Below are positions 24,399 through 31,383 of a stretch of 61,313 nt of DNA, piece by piece; positions within the stretch are counted from its first letter, which is position 1; each line of letters opens with the position of its first letter. The DNA is taken from positions 1 to 61,313 of IMG/VR virus record IMGVR_UViG_3300024431_000003; one strand, given 5' to 3'. Below the pieces are notes generated by a model. The model saw only the letters and a list, made by a program, of their open reading frames with translations, did no database searches and had not been told where the DNA came from. The DNA is from a virus. The translations under genes were made by a program, and so were the position numbers.

Positions 24399-24703
24399 GA
24401 CTGTTCCTCCTCGCAGATGAAGCCGAGCAGCGCACCGAGCGAAGCGTACTCACGCGTCACACTTTTGAAGTACCGAACTGCGCGGTCAATGCACGACTGG
24501 CGTGAGCTGAACTTAGTGGGGAGGTCATACATATCCTCCTCATAGACCAGCGTCATTTCCCACTCGCATACTTCTGCTCTGTCAAAAGCATAGCAGTCCG
24601 GATCCATCTTCGGAACAGCTTCGCCGTAGTCTTCCACGTTGAACTCTTCTGTGGCTGCTACCTGCATGAACATCATCATCGTCATTGCTATTAGCATCTT
24701 CAC
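24395..24703 (-). CDS. Putative exported small Cys-containing protein, 102 aa
   Basis: The GTG at 24703 overlaps the upstream stop (GTGA) and has AGGAG at 7 nt. The N-terminus MKMLIAMTMMMFMQVAATEE is a Met-rich signal-peptide-like stretch with a likely cleavage after Ala-Thr. The mature part is acidic, with four Cys that could form disulfides in the periplasm. It may modify the host envelope, which is inference. Confidence 0.65.
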   Translation of the reverse strand: MKMLIAMTMMMFMQVAATEEFNVEDYGEAVPKMDPDCYAFDRAEVCEWEMTLVYEEDMYDLPTKFSSRQSCIDRAVRYFKSVTREYASLGALLGFICEEEQS

Positions 24704-24966
24704 TTGTTTTCTCCTGTCCTCTTGAACGCACCAGTCATTGAACTGATAGCATCCTTCGCGGACTTAGTATCCCAGCCGTATACATCCACGAGGATCTCAT
24801 AGACCTCGCTGACAAGGGAGTCGCCGAGTCGGGCACGATTGCCTGTATCAGCCTTGCAGAAGCACTCAGTGAGAGCCAGTGCGGTCTCGCCGAGCTTCTG
24901 CTTGAAGTGTCCACCGTTCGCCATGCGCTTCAGGTATCCACCCGTCCTAGTTTGCGTCGTCATCAT
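24700..24966 (-). CDS. Hypothetical protein, 88 aa
   Basis: AGGAGAACA precedes two ATGs. The product is mixed-charge with a Gly-rich start (RTGGYLKRMANGGHFKQKLG) and a helical C-terminal half. No motif is recognised. It is coupled to the downstream exported-protein gene by GTGA. Confidence 0.6.
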   Translation of the reverse strand: MMTTQTRTGGYLKRMANGGHFKQKLGETALALTECFCKADTGNRARLGDSLVSEVYEILVDVYGWDTKSAKDAISSMTGAFKRTGENK

Positions 24967-24973
24967 TGTTCTC

Positions 24974-25351
24974 CTAGTTTGCCTGTAAGAATCCGCCCTT
25001 GATCAACTGACCAATCACGGTCGTATCTATTGACAGTCCGCCGATCTGCTTGTTCAGCATCCTGCGCGTCACACTGCCAATCCCATGCTTCTTCTCCAGC
25101 TTCTCATGCTCGAGCAAGATGCGCTCGCGCTGGCTTCCCTTCTGTGCAGTCTTGCCCGTCAAGATCAGAGGCGTGTCAGGACTCATTCTCTTGCCGTGCT
25201 TCGTGCCGTTCAACTTCTTCGCTGATGCATCCATGTCCACATCGGCGGCGAGCTCGTACTTTAGATTGCTCTCCTTCAATGCAGCAAGTATCGGACGCAT
25301 CTGCGTTTCGCGCATACCCGTTATCGTTATCGTGTATGTGATCTTCATCAT
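24974..25351 (-). CDS. Hypothetical protein with possible C-terminal helical DNA-binding region, 125 aa
   Basis: It begins with a beta-strand run (KITYTITITGMRETQ) followed by a helix, then a basic middle (KHGKRMSPDTPLILTGK) and a C-terminal part GIGSVTRRMLNKQIG that could be HTH-like. The layout hints at a two-domain regulator, but no family is recognised. RBS GAGGAAGAG. Confidence 0.6.
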   Translation of the reverse strand: MMKITYTITITGMRETQMRPILAALKESNLKYELAADVDMDASAKKLNGTKHGKRMSPDTPLILTGKTAQKGSQRERILLEHEKLEKKHGIGSVTRRMLNKQIGGLSIDTTVIGQLIKGGFLQAN

Positions 25352-25560
25352 CTCTTCCTCTTAGGTGCGTGTCGTGGGTTATCAATCATGAACTCCATCC
25401 GCGATTGCAGACGGTCAATGAGTCCAAGACGCCATCGCTTATCCGCGACTGAGCGTCCCCTCCAGTGTGCGAGCCCTCCATAACAGGCTGCGCACACTCC
25501 GAGGTGATGATAGCGAACGTCGTTCTTACAGTTGTCTATCAAACACTTCTTCCTTCCCAT
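25348..25560 (-). CDS. Small zinc-finger-like protein, 70 aa
   Basis: It has CLIDNCKND, then HHLGVCAACYGG, giving four Cys in CX4C/CX2C pairs, as in a common phage small zinc-binding family with a following helix (LAHWRGRSVADKR). RBS GAGGAGGAAG. A nucleic-acid or protein-binding role is likely; the target is unknown. Confidence 0.7.
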   Translation of the reverse strand: MGRKKCLIDNCKNDVRYHHLGVCAACYGGLAHWRGRSVADKRWRLGLIDRLQSRMEFMIDNPRHAPKRKR

Positions 25561-25584
25561 CGTACTTCCTCCTCGTCATCGTCA

Positions 25585-25992
25585 TCAGTAACATCCGTCC
25601 TCGTCAAACCGAACGGCTGATACTATGTGAGCGTGACCATCCTCGAATGCTTCCAAGGCTAAGTCCCTGCTCACGTACTCTGCCTTCGCTTCCGGTGTAT
25701 CGATGCTGATCCAATACACTGGTCCCTCGGCGTTATTGTAGATCTCTTGGATCTCCCGTTCCACCAGACGCGGGATCGCTCTTACGAGCGACCCAGACGT
25801 CCACCTTGCGCAGTCACAGTCCATCTGGTCCACACTGAGGGACACCATACCGTCTCTCTGTGCTGCCACCACAGACGCCACAAGCTCCGATCGGCGGCCG
25901 ATGTCACTGGTGTCTCCCTGTAGGAAGTGACCGCACTGCTGGAGCGCCCTCTTGGTGTGCGCGTACCAGGACTTCCTCTTCGCGTCACACAT
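25585..25992 (-). CDS. Hypothetical protein, 135 aa
   Basis: CAGGAG precedes the ATG, which overlaps the zinc-ribbon gene by 8 nt. It contains a Cys-rich N-terminal region (MCDAKRK; CDCARW) and a beta/alpha C-terminal half ending in RFDEDGCY. No recognised family. Confidence 0.6.
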   Translation of the reverse strand: MCDAKRKSWYAHTKRALQQCGHFLQGDTSDIGRRSELVASVVAAQRDGMVSLSVDQMDCDCARWTSGSLVRAIPRLVEREIQEIYNNAEGPVYWISIDTPEAKAEYVSRDLALEAFEDGHAHIVSAVRFDEDGCY

Positions 25993-26284
25993 GGGAGTCT
26001 CCTGTCAGCGCGTCATCTATCCGGGCATCGCGCGCATCTTCTAGCTGACACTCGCGGCACTCCGGACACTGATCACCTTCGTCCTTGACGTACTCATCTC
26101 CACAGGACTTGCACATCGGAACGTCCTCCATGACACCGTTGTCCGCGTCAGTACCGCACGACGGACAGTATCCGGTGTACTCCGGCGGCTCTTCTCTGTT
26201 GCCTACGAACGTGCAGACGACAGCAACATCAGCGTCACTGCCTTCCCATCCGCACTCGCATCGTACTCGTCTTGAGTTTTCCAT
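25985..26284 (-). CDS. Multiple zinc-ribbon protein, about 99 aa
   Basis: Four CxxC-type pairs are visible: CECGW, CPSCG, CKSCG and CPECREC, which should fold as two zinc ribbons. Three tandem ATGs occur; the third (26284) has the best spacing from GGAG. A scaffold or nucleic-acid-binding role is possible. It lies in the unknown small-gene cluster. Confidence 0.65.
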   Translation of the reverse strand: MENSRRVRCECGWEGSDADVAVVCTFVGNREEPPEYTGYCPSCGTDADNGVMEDVPMCKSCGDEYVKDEGDQCPECRECQLEDARDARIDDALTGDSHV

Positions 26285-26286
26285 CA

Positions 26287-26526
26287 TCATTCTCCATCAT
26301 CATCGTTGGTGAACTTCACTAAGCCGAAGTTCATTGACGCAAGCATCTCGCCAATAAAAGAACTCAACTGGTCCACTGCATCTACCTCCGAGTCGGCGAA
26401 GCAATAGCGATCGCCGTCTTGGTCTAAGACCTCCCAGTCTTTCGTTCCACTTGCTTCAGGGAATCGTGCTTTGACTTCGTCGGACGTCTCTTGCACAATA
26501 TAATCAATCTGCACTTGAATCCGCAT
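26287..26526 (-). CDS. Hypothetical acidic protein, 79 aa
   Basis: GGGAGG precedes the ATG. The product is mostly beta-strand then helix (IQVQIDYIVQET; DAVDQLSSFIGEMLASM), very acidic at the end. It overlaps the upstream gene by 23 nt. Function unknown. Confidence 0.6.
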   Translation of the reverse strand: MRIQVQIDYIVQETSDEVKARFPEASGTKDWEVLDQDGDRYCFADSEVDAVDQLSSFIGEMLASMNFGLVKFTNDDDGE

Positions 26527-26806
26527 GACGGGGTCCTCCCATGTACAGGTACTCGGCGCCGATCACGCTGGCATAGTACTCCATGCTCCATACGTTGTCG
26601 CCTGTACCACGGACGCAGACCTTCCCTTGCGAACTACACTTGTGCGGAGGGCTGAGCCATGTGATCTCCACGCGCTCACCATCACTGGTGTGAGCGTAGT
26701 CGCCGACCTTCAACTTCTTCTGCGTCTCTGTGTCAACAAGAGTCCAGCCATCGCTGGATGCGTACCGACCATCGTCGGCGAGTGGTGCTAGTATCATCGT
26801 CTTCAT
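26504..26806 (-). CDS. Hypothetical protein, 100 aa
   Basis: The ATG at 26806 is chosen because AGGAG lies 7 nt ahead; ATGs further upstream lack spacing. The sequence has beta-barrel-like segments (KVGDYAHTSDGERVEITWL; KVCVRGTGDNVWSMEYY), as in small KOW/SH3-type proteins. This is a suggestion, not an identification. Confidence 0.6.
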   Translation of the reverse strand: MKTMILAPLADDGRYASSDGWTLVDTETQKKLKVGDYAHTSDGERVEITWLSPPHKCSSQGKVCVRGTGDNVWSMEYYASVIGAEYLYMGGPRHADSSAD

Positions 26807-26816
26807 TATCATGCTC

Positions 26817-27059
26817 CTAGTCGTTGGTGATGGCACGGATGTTCATCTTGTGTGCCGTGATGCGGTCCAGCAGGTAGTGGAGTTCTTGCTCTGATCCCTT
26901 CGCACGAACCTCTCTATGCTTGCTGACCGCAAAGTCTTGCTGATCCTTACGGAACGTCACGCGTCTGTTCAGCAGGTCAATCAAGTCCTGTACTGTCAGC
27001 TCACCGAAGCGTTCATAAGGTGCGTCTCCTTCGTCGTACATACGTTGCGTCGTACTCAT
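26817..27059 (-). CDS. Hypothetical helical protein, 80 aa
   Basis: AAGGAGAACGAC precedes the ATG. The protein is helical and charged (VQDLIDLLNRRVTFRKDQ; HYLLDRITAHKM). No motif is recognised. It overlaps the 27056-27430 gene by 4 nt. Confidence 0.6.
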   Translation of the reverse strand: MSTTQRMYDEGDAPYERFGELTVQDLIDLLNRRVTFRKDQQDFAVSKHREVRAKGSEQELHYLLDRITAHKMNIRAITND

Positions 27060-27430
27060 GTCGTTCTCCTTGTCATCGTCATCATCGCATCCATTTCAAG
27101 ATGCATCTGTTGGTTCACGTAGAACTGGATCCAATCGTACAGGTCACAGGCATCCACATCAAAGCGTTCAGCGACGTGGTCTACTGTCGTATGCTCTGCG
27201 TCCTCCCAGTTCTTCGCCCATGCAGGTCCAGACCATTCTCCGTCATCGTACTGACGGTCGCAGCCCTCGGCCTCCCACCATCCTTCAGTACGGATGGCGA
27301 AGAGACGGAGGTAGCTGCGCACGGCAGTCAGGTTCCATACATCGTTCACGTCTGGGCCTGACACGTTCGGTTCGTCCTGATGCTCGTGCATGAACTGGCT
27401 CTGTCGTGCGTTGCTGTCGGCGATATCCAT
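27056..27430 (-). CDS. Hypothetical acidic Trp-rich protein, 124 aa
   Basis: The start lacks a strong RBS and lies just after the upstream stop (TGATATG), suggesting coupling. The protein is Asp/Trp-rich (GWWEAEGCDRQYDDGEW) with a Met-rich C-terminus. Function unknown; acidic small early proteins in phages sometimes mimic DNA or bind host enzymes, but nothing here proves it. Confidence 0.55.
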   Translation of the reverse strand: MDIADSNARQSQFMHEHQDEPNVSGPDVNDVWNLTAVRSYLRLFAIRTEGWWEAEGCDRQYDDGEWSGPAWAKNWEDAEHTTVDHVAERFDVDACDLYDWIQFYVNQQMHLEMDAMMTMTRRTT

Positions 27431-27431
27431 A

Positions 27432-27773
27432 TCAGTACCCGATGGAGTAGCGTTTAATGCTCTTCGCTACACTCTCGCTCACCAGTGGGAGCAACTGATT
27501 GTAGATCCGCAGACAGGTTCCTAGATAGTACAGACCGAACGTTCCGGTACATGCCTGTCCAAAGAACTCGTCGACCTCTGCTTGGTTCTCCAGGTACACG
27601 ACCGTCTTGAACGGCGAGCGGTCAATCAACTCTACGATGTGTAGTGTGCCATCATCGTAAGGTGTATCTCGGCTGTCGTCGGCGTGTATGTGGTCTTCGT
27701 AGCTACCATACTCGCAGCTATGAAGTTCCTCTAGCGCACTGCTGCGCATCTTTATCTTCACAGGATATGTCAT
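27432..27773 (-). CDS. Hypothetical protein, 113 aa
   Basis: AAGGAG is followed by three tandem ATGs; the third (27773) has the best spacing. The start lies inside the end of the RHH-like gene. It shows an acidic middle (HIHADDSRDTPYDDG) and a beta-rich C-terminal half. No family was recognised. Confidence 0.55.
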   Translation of the reverse strand: MTYPVKIKMRSSALEELHSCEYGSYEDHIHADDSRDTPYDDGTLHIVELIDRSPFKTVVYLENQAEVDEFFGQACTGTFGLYYLGTCLRIYNQLLPLVSESVAKSIKRYSIGY

Positions 27774-27900
27774 CATCATTCTCCTTAGCTTCTACTTCGT
27801 TTAATAGCATTTCAACGGCTCGGCTCCGCGGATACTGTCTACCGTAGAGTGCTTCCAGTCGTTCATGCGTTCCCTTGTTTACACAGATCGTGCGTGACAT
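27718..27900 (-). CDS. Putative ribbon-helix-helix-like protein, 60 aa
   Basis: AGGAGG precedes GTG-ATG-ATG; the second ATG (27900) is preferred. SRTICVNKGTHERLEALY followed by RSRAVEMLLNEVEAK fits the beta-alpha-alpha pattern of RHH/CopG DNA-binding proteins. It overlaps the next gene by about 56 nt in another frame. A transcription regulator role is inferred. Confidence 0.5.
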   Translation of the reverse strand: MSRTICVNKGTHERLEALYGRQYPRSRAVEMLLNEVEAKENDDDISCEDKDAQQCARGTS

Positions 27901-27909
27901 CATCACCTC

Positions 27910-28101
27910 CTATGGCATGTCACAGAGGACGTCGCCGTTGAAAGTTACTGGACCAGTCCACTCGGCACCATCGCCATCGCAGTGAACATAGTAACAGTTC
28001 TCTTCTACCGACCGGATCGTTGCCATAACATCTGGCGTTCCTAGCACGTTGTTCGCTAGTACCTTGATCCGGTCTCCTACCTTCTTCTTTGCTTCCGTCA
28101 T
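27910..28101 (-). CDS. Small beta-barrel-like protein, 63 aa
   Basis: AGGAG is followed by three tandem ATGs; the third is preferred. The sequence KKVGDRIKVLANNVLG, then ATIRSVEENCYYVHCDGDG, resembles small SH3/KOW-like barrels. No family assignment is made. Confidence 0.6.
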   Translation of the reverse strand: MTEAKKKVGDRIKVLANNVLGTPDVMATIRSVEENCYYVHCDGDGAEWTGPVTFNGDVLCDMP

Positions 28102-28110
28102 CATCATCTC

Positions 28111-28353
28111 CTAGAATTCAAACGTCCGCTTGTTCGCAGCGAAATCTGCGCTGCCCATCTGGTGATCTTCACCGTTCACAATGTAGCTGATCCAGAGCTT
28201 GCTGTACCTGTCCCACCATGAGACACGTCGGTAACCTCCGGCGACATACGTTTCGCTGTCGTCTAGCTCAGCCAGTTCTTCCTCTGTTATATCTACCGGC
28301 ATTTCATACCACCGATCCGTTCCGTTCCAGTTCTTCCTAGTTAGCATTGTCAT
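28111..28353 (-). CDS. Hypothetical protein, 80 aa
   Basis: GGAAGGAG precedes three tandem ATGs; the third, at 28353, is chosen. The protein is acidic with Trp/Tyr-rich beta segments (YRRVSWWDRYSKLWISYIV). Its start overlaps the end of the 53-residue zinc protein. Function unknown. Confidence 0.6.
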   Translation of the reverse strand: MTMLTRKNWNGTDRWYEMPVDITEEELAELDDSETYVAGGYRRVSWWDRYSKLWISYIVNGEDHQMGSADFAANKRTFEF

Positions 28354-28498
28354 CATCATCTCCTTCCAGGAACAGGTCGCGCTGAGTTGCGCTCCTGTCA
28401 CACGTCATGCAGACGTAGTCCTTGCCGGACTCGTCCCATGTAATTTCCCCGTCACACTTGGGGTCCACGCAATCTTGCGGCTCAAGTTGGATTGCCAT
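28337..28498 (-). CDS. Small zinc-binding-like protein, 53 aa
   Basis: A short gene starts at 28498, overlapping the upstream stop as TAATG with AGGAG ahead. It has DCVDPKC and YVCMTCD, four Cys in CX4C/CX2C spacing like the 25348-25560 protein, and an acidic tail (EGDDDDNAN). The coupling at both ends and the zinc pattern support it as a real gene. Confidence 0.65.
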   Translation of the reverse strand: MAIQLEPQDCVDPKCDGEITWDESGKDYVCMTCDRSATQRDLFLEGDDDDNAN

Positions 28499-28680
28499 TA
28501 CAGATCTCCTACTTTGCCCATCAGGTCGTCAGCCGCATCTATCTTCTCGATCATCTTGTTGTGCTGCGTCACGGTGACGCCGTCGTACTTGCGTTCCCGC
28601 TCCAGACCGTTCCGGTAGCTTTGCAAAGCATCCATCAGTACCTTCTCTTCTCCTGCGTACAGTTTAAGAGTTATCATCAT
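28498..28680 (-). CDS. Hypothetical helical protein, 60 aa
   Basis: AGGAGAACG precedes two ATGs. The sequence (LKLYAGEEKVLMDALQSYRN; KMIEKIDAADDLMGKV) is a simple helical hairpin. It is coupled to the zinc protein through TAATG. Function unknown. Confidence 0.6.
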   Translation of the reverse strand: MMITLKLYAGEEKVLMDALQSYRNGLERERKYDGVTVTQHNKMIEKIDAADDLMGKVGDL

Positions 28681-28777
28681 CGTTCTCCTTCGTCATCATT
28701 ACAGGTATCAGCATCTGTGCGCCGAACCAAAGTATAAACACAATCTCAATCACACTCATTGCTGTTATCGGTTGCAT
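28664..28777 (-). CDS. Small membrane protein, 37 aa
   Basis: The ATG overlaps the upstream stop (TAATG) and GGAGGG lies about 9 nt ahead. One hydrophobic span (VIEIVFILWFGAQMLIPVM) and an acidic tail (KENDDDNS) indicate a single-pass membrane peptide. It overlaps the next gene by 17 nt. Small single-span proteins in early phage clusters often act on host membranes; that is inference. Confidence 0.55.
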   Translation of the reverse strand: MQPITAMSVIEIVFILWFGAQMLIPVMMTKENDDDNS

Positions 28778-28998
28778 TAGTTGAGCCCTCCGGTCGTCGG
28801 AAGGTACGTCAGTCCGTGTCCTAGCAACTTTGCCTCTTCGTATCCGTGTTCCGCTTCTGCTAACCAGAGCGGAGCCGCGTCACCATCAGTACGATGGAAC
28901 GGAGTCTTGCCGTGTTTCTGTTGCGGTCGTTGTTCGCAGATCACCATCATGTCTAACCATGCCTGTCTGCTCGCGTCGTTACTTGGTTGAGTCATCAT
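28777..28998 (-). CDS. Hypothetical protein, about 74 aa
   Basis: GGGAGC is followed by four tandem ATGs; the third or fourth is best spaced. Contains PFHRTDGDAAPLWLAEAEHG and a C-terminal Gly-rich segment. Its stop is coupled to the 37-residue membrane protein. No family recognised. Confidence 0.55.
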   Translation of the reverse strand: MMTQPSNDASRQAWLDMMVICEQRPQQKHGKTPFHRTDGDAAPLWLAEAEHGYEEAKLLGHGLTYLPTTGGLN

Positions 28999-29009
28999 CA
29001 TCATGCTCC

Positions 29010-29138
29010 CTAGATTGGATACGTGGACCAGCGTTGCTGGCGTTCAAAGATCTCACGGAGTTCGCGTTCGTCTTGCTGCGCCTCCAAGAGTGCGTCGTCG
29101 TACTGTGGTATCTCTACCAGTTTCTTTTCGTTGCTCAT
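29010..29138 (-). CDS. Small acidic helical protein, 42 aa
   Basis: AAGGAGAACGAC gives a standard RBS for the ATG at 29138. The product (MSNEKKLVEIPQYDDALLEA then QQDERELREIFERQQRW) is a charged single helix. It fills the space between the HTH gene and its neighbour. Function unknown. Confidence 0.6.
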   Translation of the reverse strand: MSNEKKLVEIPQYDDALLEAQQDERELREIFERQQRWSTYPI

Positions 29139-29212
29139 GTCGTTCTCCTTTCATCATCATCATAGTTAAAGGTTCCAACACCTCACATCTCCTATCGCTC
29201 ACTCACTCAGGT

Positions 29213-29413
29213 CTACGAAACGTAGTAGCCTTGATAATCTCCAGGCTTCGCCTTCAGCTCACGCAGCAGTATGCGAACAGACTTCTTGCAGATGTCAAGT
29301 GCATCCACTGCTTCAAAGACAGACACACCATCTTTGCGTTTCAGAAGTTTGCGCAGTGCTGGGATGTTACTGCTGATTGCGTTCTCTCTCGTTGTCGTTG
29401 TTGTCTTACTCAT
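29213..29413 (-). CDS. Small HTH protein, 66 aa
   Basis: AAGGAG precedes the ATG. Residues 20-60 (LRKLLKRKDGVSVFEAVDAL then CKKSVRILLRELKAK) form an HTH-like unit that closely resembles the C-terminal domain of the 16465-17247 protein (VTKMLKRRSG, SKKSVRKLFGSLKAK). It is a likely DNA-binding regulator; targets unknown. Confidence 0.6.
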   Translation of the reverse strand: MSKTTTTTRENAISSNIPALRKLLKRKDGVSVFEAVDALDICKKSVRILLRELKAKPGDYQGYYVS

Positions 29414-29499
29414 GTCGTACTCCTTATCATCGTTGTTGAAGCGAGCGCTTCTAAATGCAGACGGCAGTAGTGAGGGCTCAGTTCAGCCCGATTGGTTTC

Positions 29500-29757
29500 T
29501 TAGTTGCCTAAGACTTGGGTCTTCGTGTCGTACATTACCTTGCCGATCTCGTCGGTGTCGGTGTACTGCCATACACACAGAGTCCGTCCGGCCACCAGAT
29601 CGTGGACCGCGACGTTATGAGAAGGCTCGCTGTAGTTATCAGCCACGCTGCGATAGAATGCTTCCATCGCCTCGTCTAGATCTCTGAAGCCAGTCCTTGT
29701 CTCAGGGTACTCCGGGTCTTGCGTTTCCAACTCATACCTTTCACTTTCGTATGTCAT
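29500..29757 (-). CDS. Hypothetical protein, 85 aa
   Basis: The ATG at 29757 has GGAG at 8 nt and is preferred to an ATG at 29814. The product is acidic with a helix-rich first half (ESERYELETQDPEYPETRT) and a beta-rich second half. It is the first gene downstream of the 30.2 kb promoter candidate. No family recognised. Confidence 0.6.
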   Translation of the reverse strand: MTYESERYELETQDPEYPETRTGFRDLDEAMEAFYRSVADNYSEPSHNVAVHDLVAGRTLCVWQYTDTDEIGKVMYDTKTQVLGN

Positions 29758-30238
29758 TAGCTTTACTCCGCTGCCTGTTCGCAGCATTGTTCCGCCGTCT
29801 GCATATAGGAACACTCGCTATGCGTTCCGCTACTAACTGTCTTCGTGGTCTGTCGTTGCCTCGTACACTGTTCTCGCGTCCAATCATGGTCGGCTCAGCC
29901 GTCAGCAACGACGCGCGTCCTCACACTGCCACGTCGTCGTCAATTTTAGTAGCGCACGGCTCCGCCAGAGTTAGTGGCATCCCGTGCTCCGATCTTGGTA
30001 AGGTACTTTGCCTGGACTCAGTTTGCTTTGGATGCTCCGGAGAGACTGACACCGCACACTTGCTCTAAGTTTCGCTGTACCACGTTCTCGGTAGAGAACT
30101 GTTCGCCATCGGTCCGACAATATACAGTGCCGTTCTGTTTCCGAATTTGAATACGCTGGATCTCTGGGCGCAATGCAGACCGATCGCCAGTGGGCGTCTG
30201 TTGGGTGCCAAATTTGGGTCGGTGCTGTGCATGCCCAT

Positions 30239-30268
30239 ATAATAAGGTGTATTACGGGTGCTTGTAAA
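30239..30268 (-). promoter_or_regulatory. Leftward sigma70-type promoter candidate
   Basis: On the minus strand TTTACA (30268-30263) and TATTAT (30244-30239) are separated by 18 nt, each one base from consensus. It would drive the leftward small-gene and replication cluster, with an RNA start near 30232 and a leader of about 470 nt before the first gene at 29757. Confidence 0.55.
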
Positions 30269-30278
30269 GGACCCGTAA
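30252..30278. repeat. Perfect 8-bp palindrome over the promoter
   Basis: TTACGGGT (30252-30259) and ACCCGTAA (30271-30278) form inverted arms separated by 11 nt that contain the -35 hexamer of the promoter candidate. This is the expected layout for a repressor or activator operator. A TGTATTAC octamer occurs at 30248, 30284 and again at 36361. Confidence 0.6.
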
Positions 30279-30312
30279 CACGTTGTATTACAAAGGAAAA
30301 AAGGGAGAAATC

Positions 30313-30339
30313 TGCCTGTTTTGGGGTCGGGTACAGGCA
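30313..30339 (-). repeat. Inverted repeat, weak terminator candidate
   Basis: TGCCTGT (30313-30319) and ACAGGCA (30333-30339) form a 7-bp stem with a 13-nt loop just downstream of the stop at 30380. On the minus strand a T6 run follows only 10 nt after the stem, so it is not a canonical terminator, but it could end the 36-30 kb transcript. Confidence 0.4.
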
Positions 30340-30379
30340 AACCACGGTTTGGACACTTATTGGACAGTCGGCGTTCGAG

Positions 30380-30685
30380 CTATGTATGGAGCGAAACGGC
30401 CGACTCAATCGCGTCGTCGTCAGTACACCATGAGATCTTCGTGCGTCCATCGTGTCCGTGTATCTTTATGATCTCTTCAGCGTTCGGATAGACCGCGACG
30501 CTCGTGTACTCAGTGAGCCAACTGATGACGCACTGACCGTTCGTGAACCGAACTCCTTCAGCTACTATCCCCGTCCCCGACACTCCCGTCTCGTCCTCCT
30601 CCCTCACCAGCAGGAACCGGGTCAGCCTCGGCTCTTTCTGTCGCTTCGTTCCAGCTACCTCGTACGTCTGTGTGTCCTCCGTCAT
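30380..30685 (-). CDS. Conserved hypothetical phage protein, 101 aa
   Basis: AAGGAGAACGGGC precedes the ATG. The sequence FLLVREEDETGVSGTGIVAE, then VRFTNGQCVISWL and KIHGHDGRTKISW matches a small phage protein pattern I have seen in many genomes, of unknown function. Its first 128 nt lie inside the gene at 30558-30779 in another frame. Confidence 0.7.
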   Translation of the reverse strand: MTEDTQTYEVAGTKRQKEPRLTRFLLVREEDETGVSGTGIVAEGVRFTNGQCVISWLTEYTSVAVYPNAEEIIKIHGHDGRTKISWCTDDDAIESAVSLHT

Positions 30686-30779
30686 GCCCGTTCTCCTTGC
30701 TACAGTGTATGGATGCTCCGCTCACTACATAGACCGTCGTGCATTGTGGCACGATGTCGCCGTTCGTATTCCTAACCAT
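30558..30779 (-). CDS. Small CX..GHxGxH protein, 73 aa
   Basis: CAGGAGAACGCA precedes the ATG, which overlaps the sulfotransferase-like gene. The N-terminal 40 residues contain IHCSKENGHDGGH, a Cys/His pattern common in small phage proteins; the rest is Gly/Asp-rich and lies over the next gene. Whether the whole overlapping tail is used is uncertain. Confidence 0.55.
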   Translation of the reverse strand: MVRNTNGDIVPQCTTVYVVSGASIHCSKENGHDGGHTDVRGSWNEATERAEADPVPAGEGGGRDGSVGDGDSS

Positions 30780-31383
30780 TGCGTTCTCCTGTCGTTGTTG
30801 GTGCTGCGTTCCATAACCTTATGTCTTCCGCATAGAACTCGTTCAGTTCATCTAGTCGGTACGTCACCGTCGGCTTCTCTTCTATCGTCTTATTACTATG
30901 TGGAAGCGTGAGTCCATGGATCTTACCGATACCCTCCAGGCGGATCCAGATAGGGTTCTTCACTTTACTATACAGTTCACTCTGAGGCTGCCATGCGAAC
31001 GCATGAGCGCTGTTCCCTATCTTCGCGTTGAACCACTCTTCCCCATCGTCATCAAGCACTGCGTCAATCGTCTCTTCAAACGGTGGACGTCCAATCGTTT
31101 TGAAGTTCGTTACCGGGTCGCGTGAGTTGATGCCTTCAGCGAGCAGGATGTACGCCGAAGCGATGCGCTTGATGGGGTCACGGATGATGCAGACTGCCGT
31201 GTCCGGCGCTTCCGTCAACTCAACAGCAGATACTCCAAGCTTCTTCACAAGGAAGTAGAGAGACGTACTCCCTGACCTCGGCGCTGCTCCAATGTTGAAC
31301 TCGCCCTGACTGATGTGATAATACTGTGGGATGTAGAACCCTTTGATACATGGTGGTCCCTTCGTTCGTTTGCCGTCTGTCAT
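30772..31383 (-). CDS. Sulfotransferase-family protein, 203 aa
   Basis: The ATG at 31383 has GGAGG at 9 nt and overlaps the upstream stop (ATGA). It has the PAPS-binding 5'-phosphosulfate loop APRSGSTSLYFL (residues 34-45) and the 3'-phosphate motif IIRDPIKRIASAYI (66-79), the two signatures of sulfotransferases. It would transfer sulfate from PAPS to an unknown acceptor, for example a surface polysaccharide, a small molecule or a modified base. It is shorter than many family members but has both motifs. Substrate is not predictable. Confidence 0.75.
   Translation of the reverse strand: MTDGKRTKGPPCIKGFYIPQYYHISQGEFNIGAAPRSGSTSLYFLVKKLGVSAVELTEAPDTAVCIIRDPIKRIASAYILLAEGINSRDPVTNFKTIGRPPFEETIDAVLDDDGEEWFNAKIGNSAHAFAWQPQSELYSKVKNPIWIRLEGIGKIHGLTLPHSNKTIEEKPTVTYRLDELNEFYAEDIRLWNAAPTTTGERNG

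Larger units (their letters stand above)
29758..30379. other. Gene-free 622-nt regulatory region
   Basis: No gene with a start and RBS is visible on either strand. On the minus strand one frame without an ATG (about 30005-30265) reads like protein and recalls a NUMOD1-type DNA-binding segment (GTVYCRTDGEQFSTENVV), ending at a TGA; it may be a decayed gene. The region also holds the palindrome, promoter and inverted repeat listed separately. Confidence 0.55.

Noticed and set aside
30065-30340. 91-codon minus-strand frame in the 30 kb gap
   Set aside because: No RBS, starts upstream of the predicted promoter start and crosses the palindrome; composition is not protein-like.
29971-30450. 159-codon minus-strand frame across the 30 kb gap
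   Set aside because: No RBS, runs through the inverted repeat and promoter candidate and over the end of the real gene at 30380.
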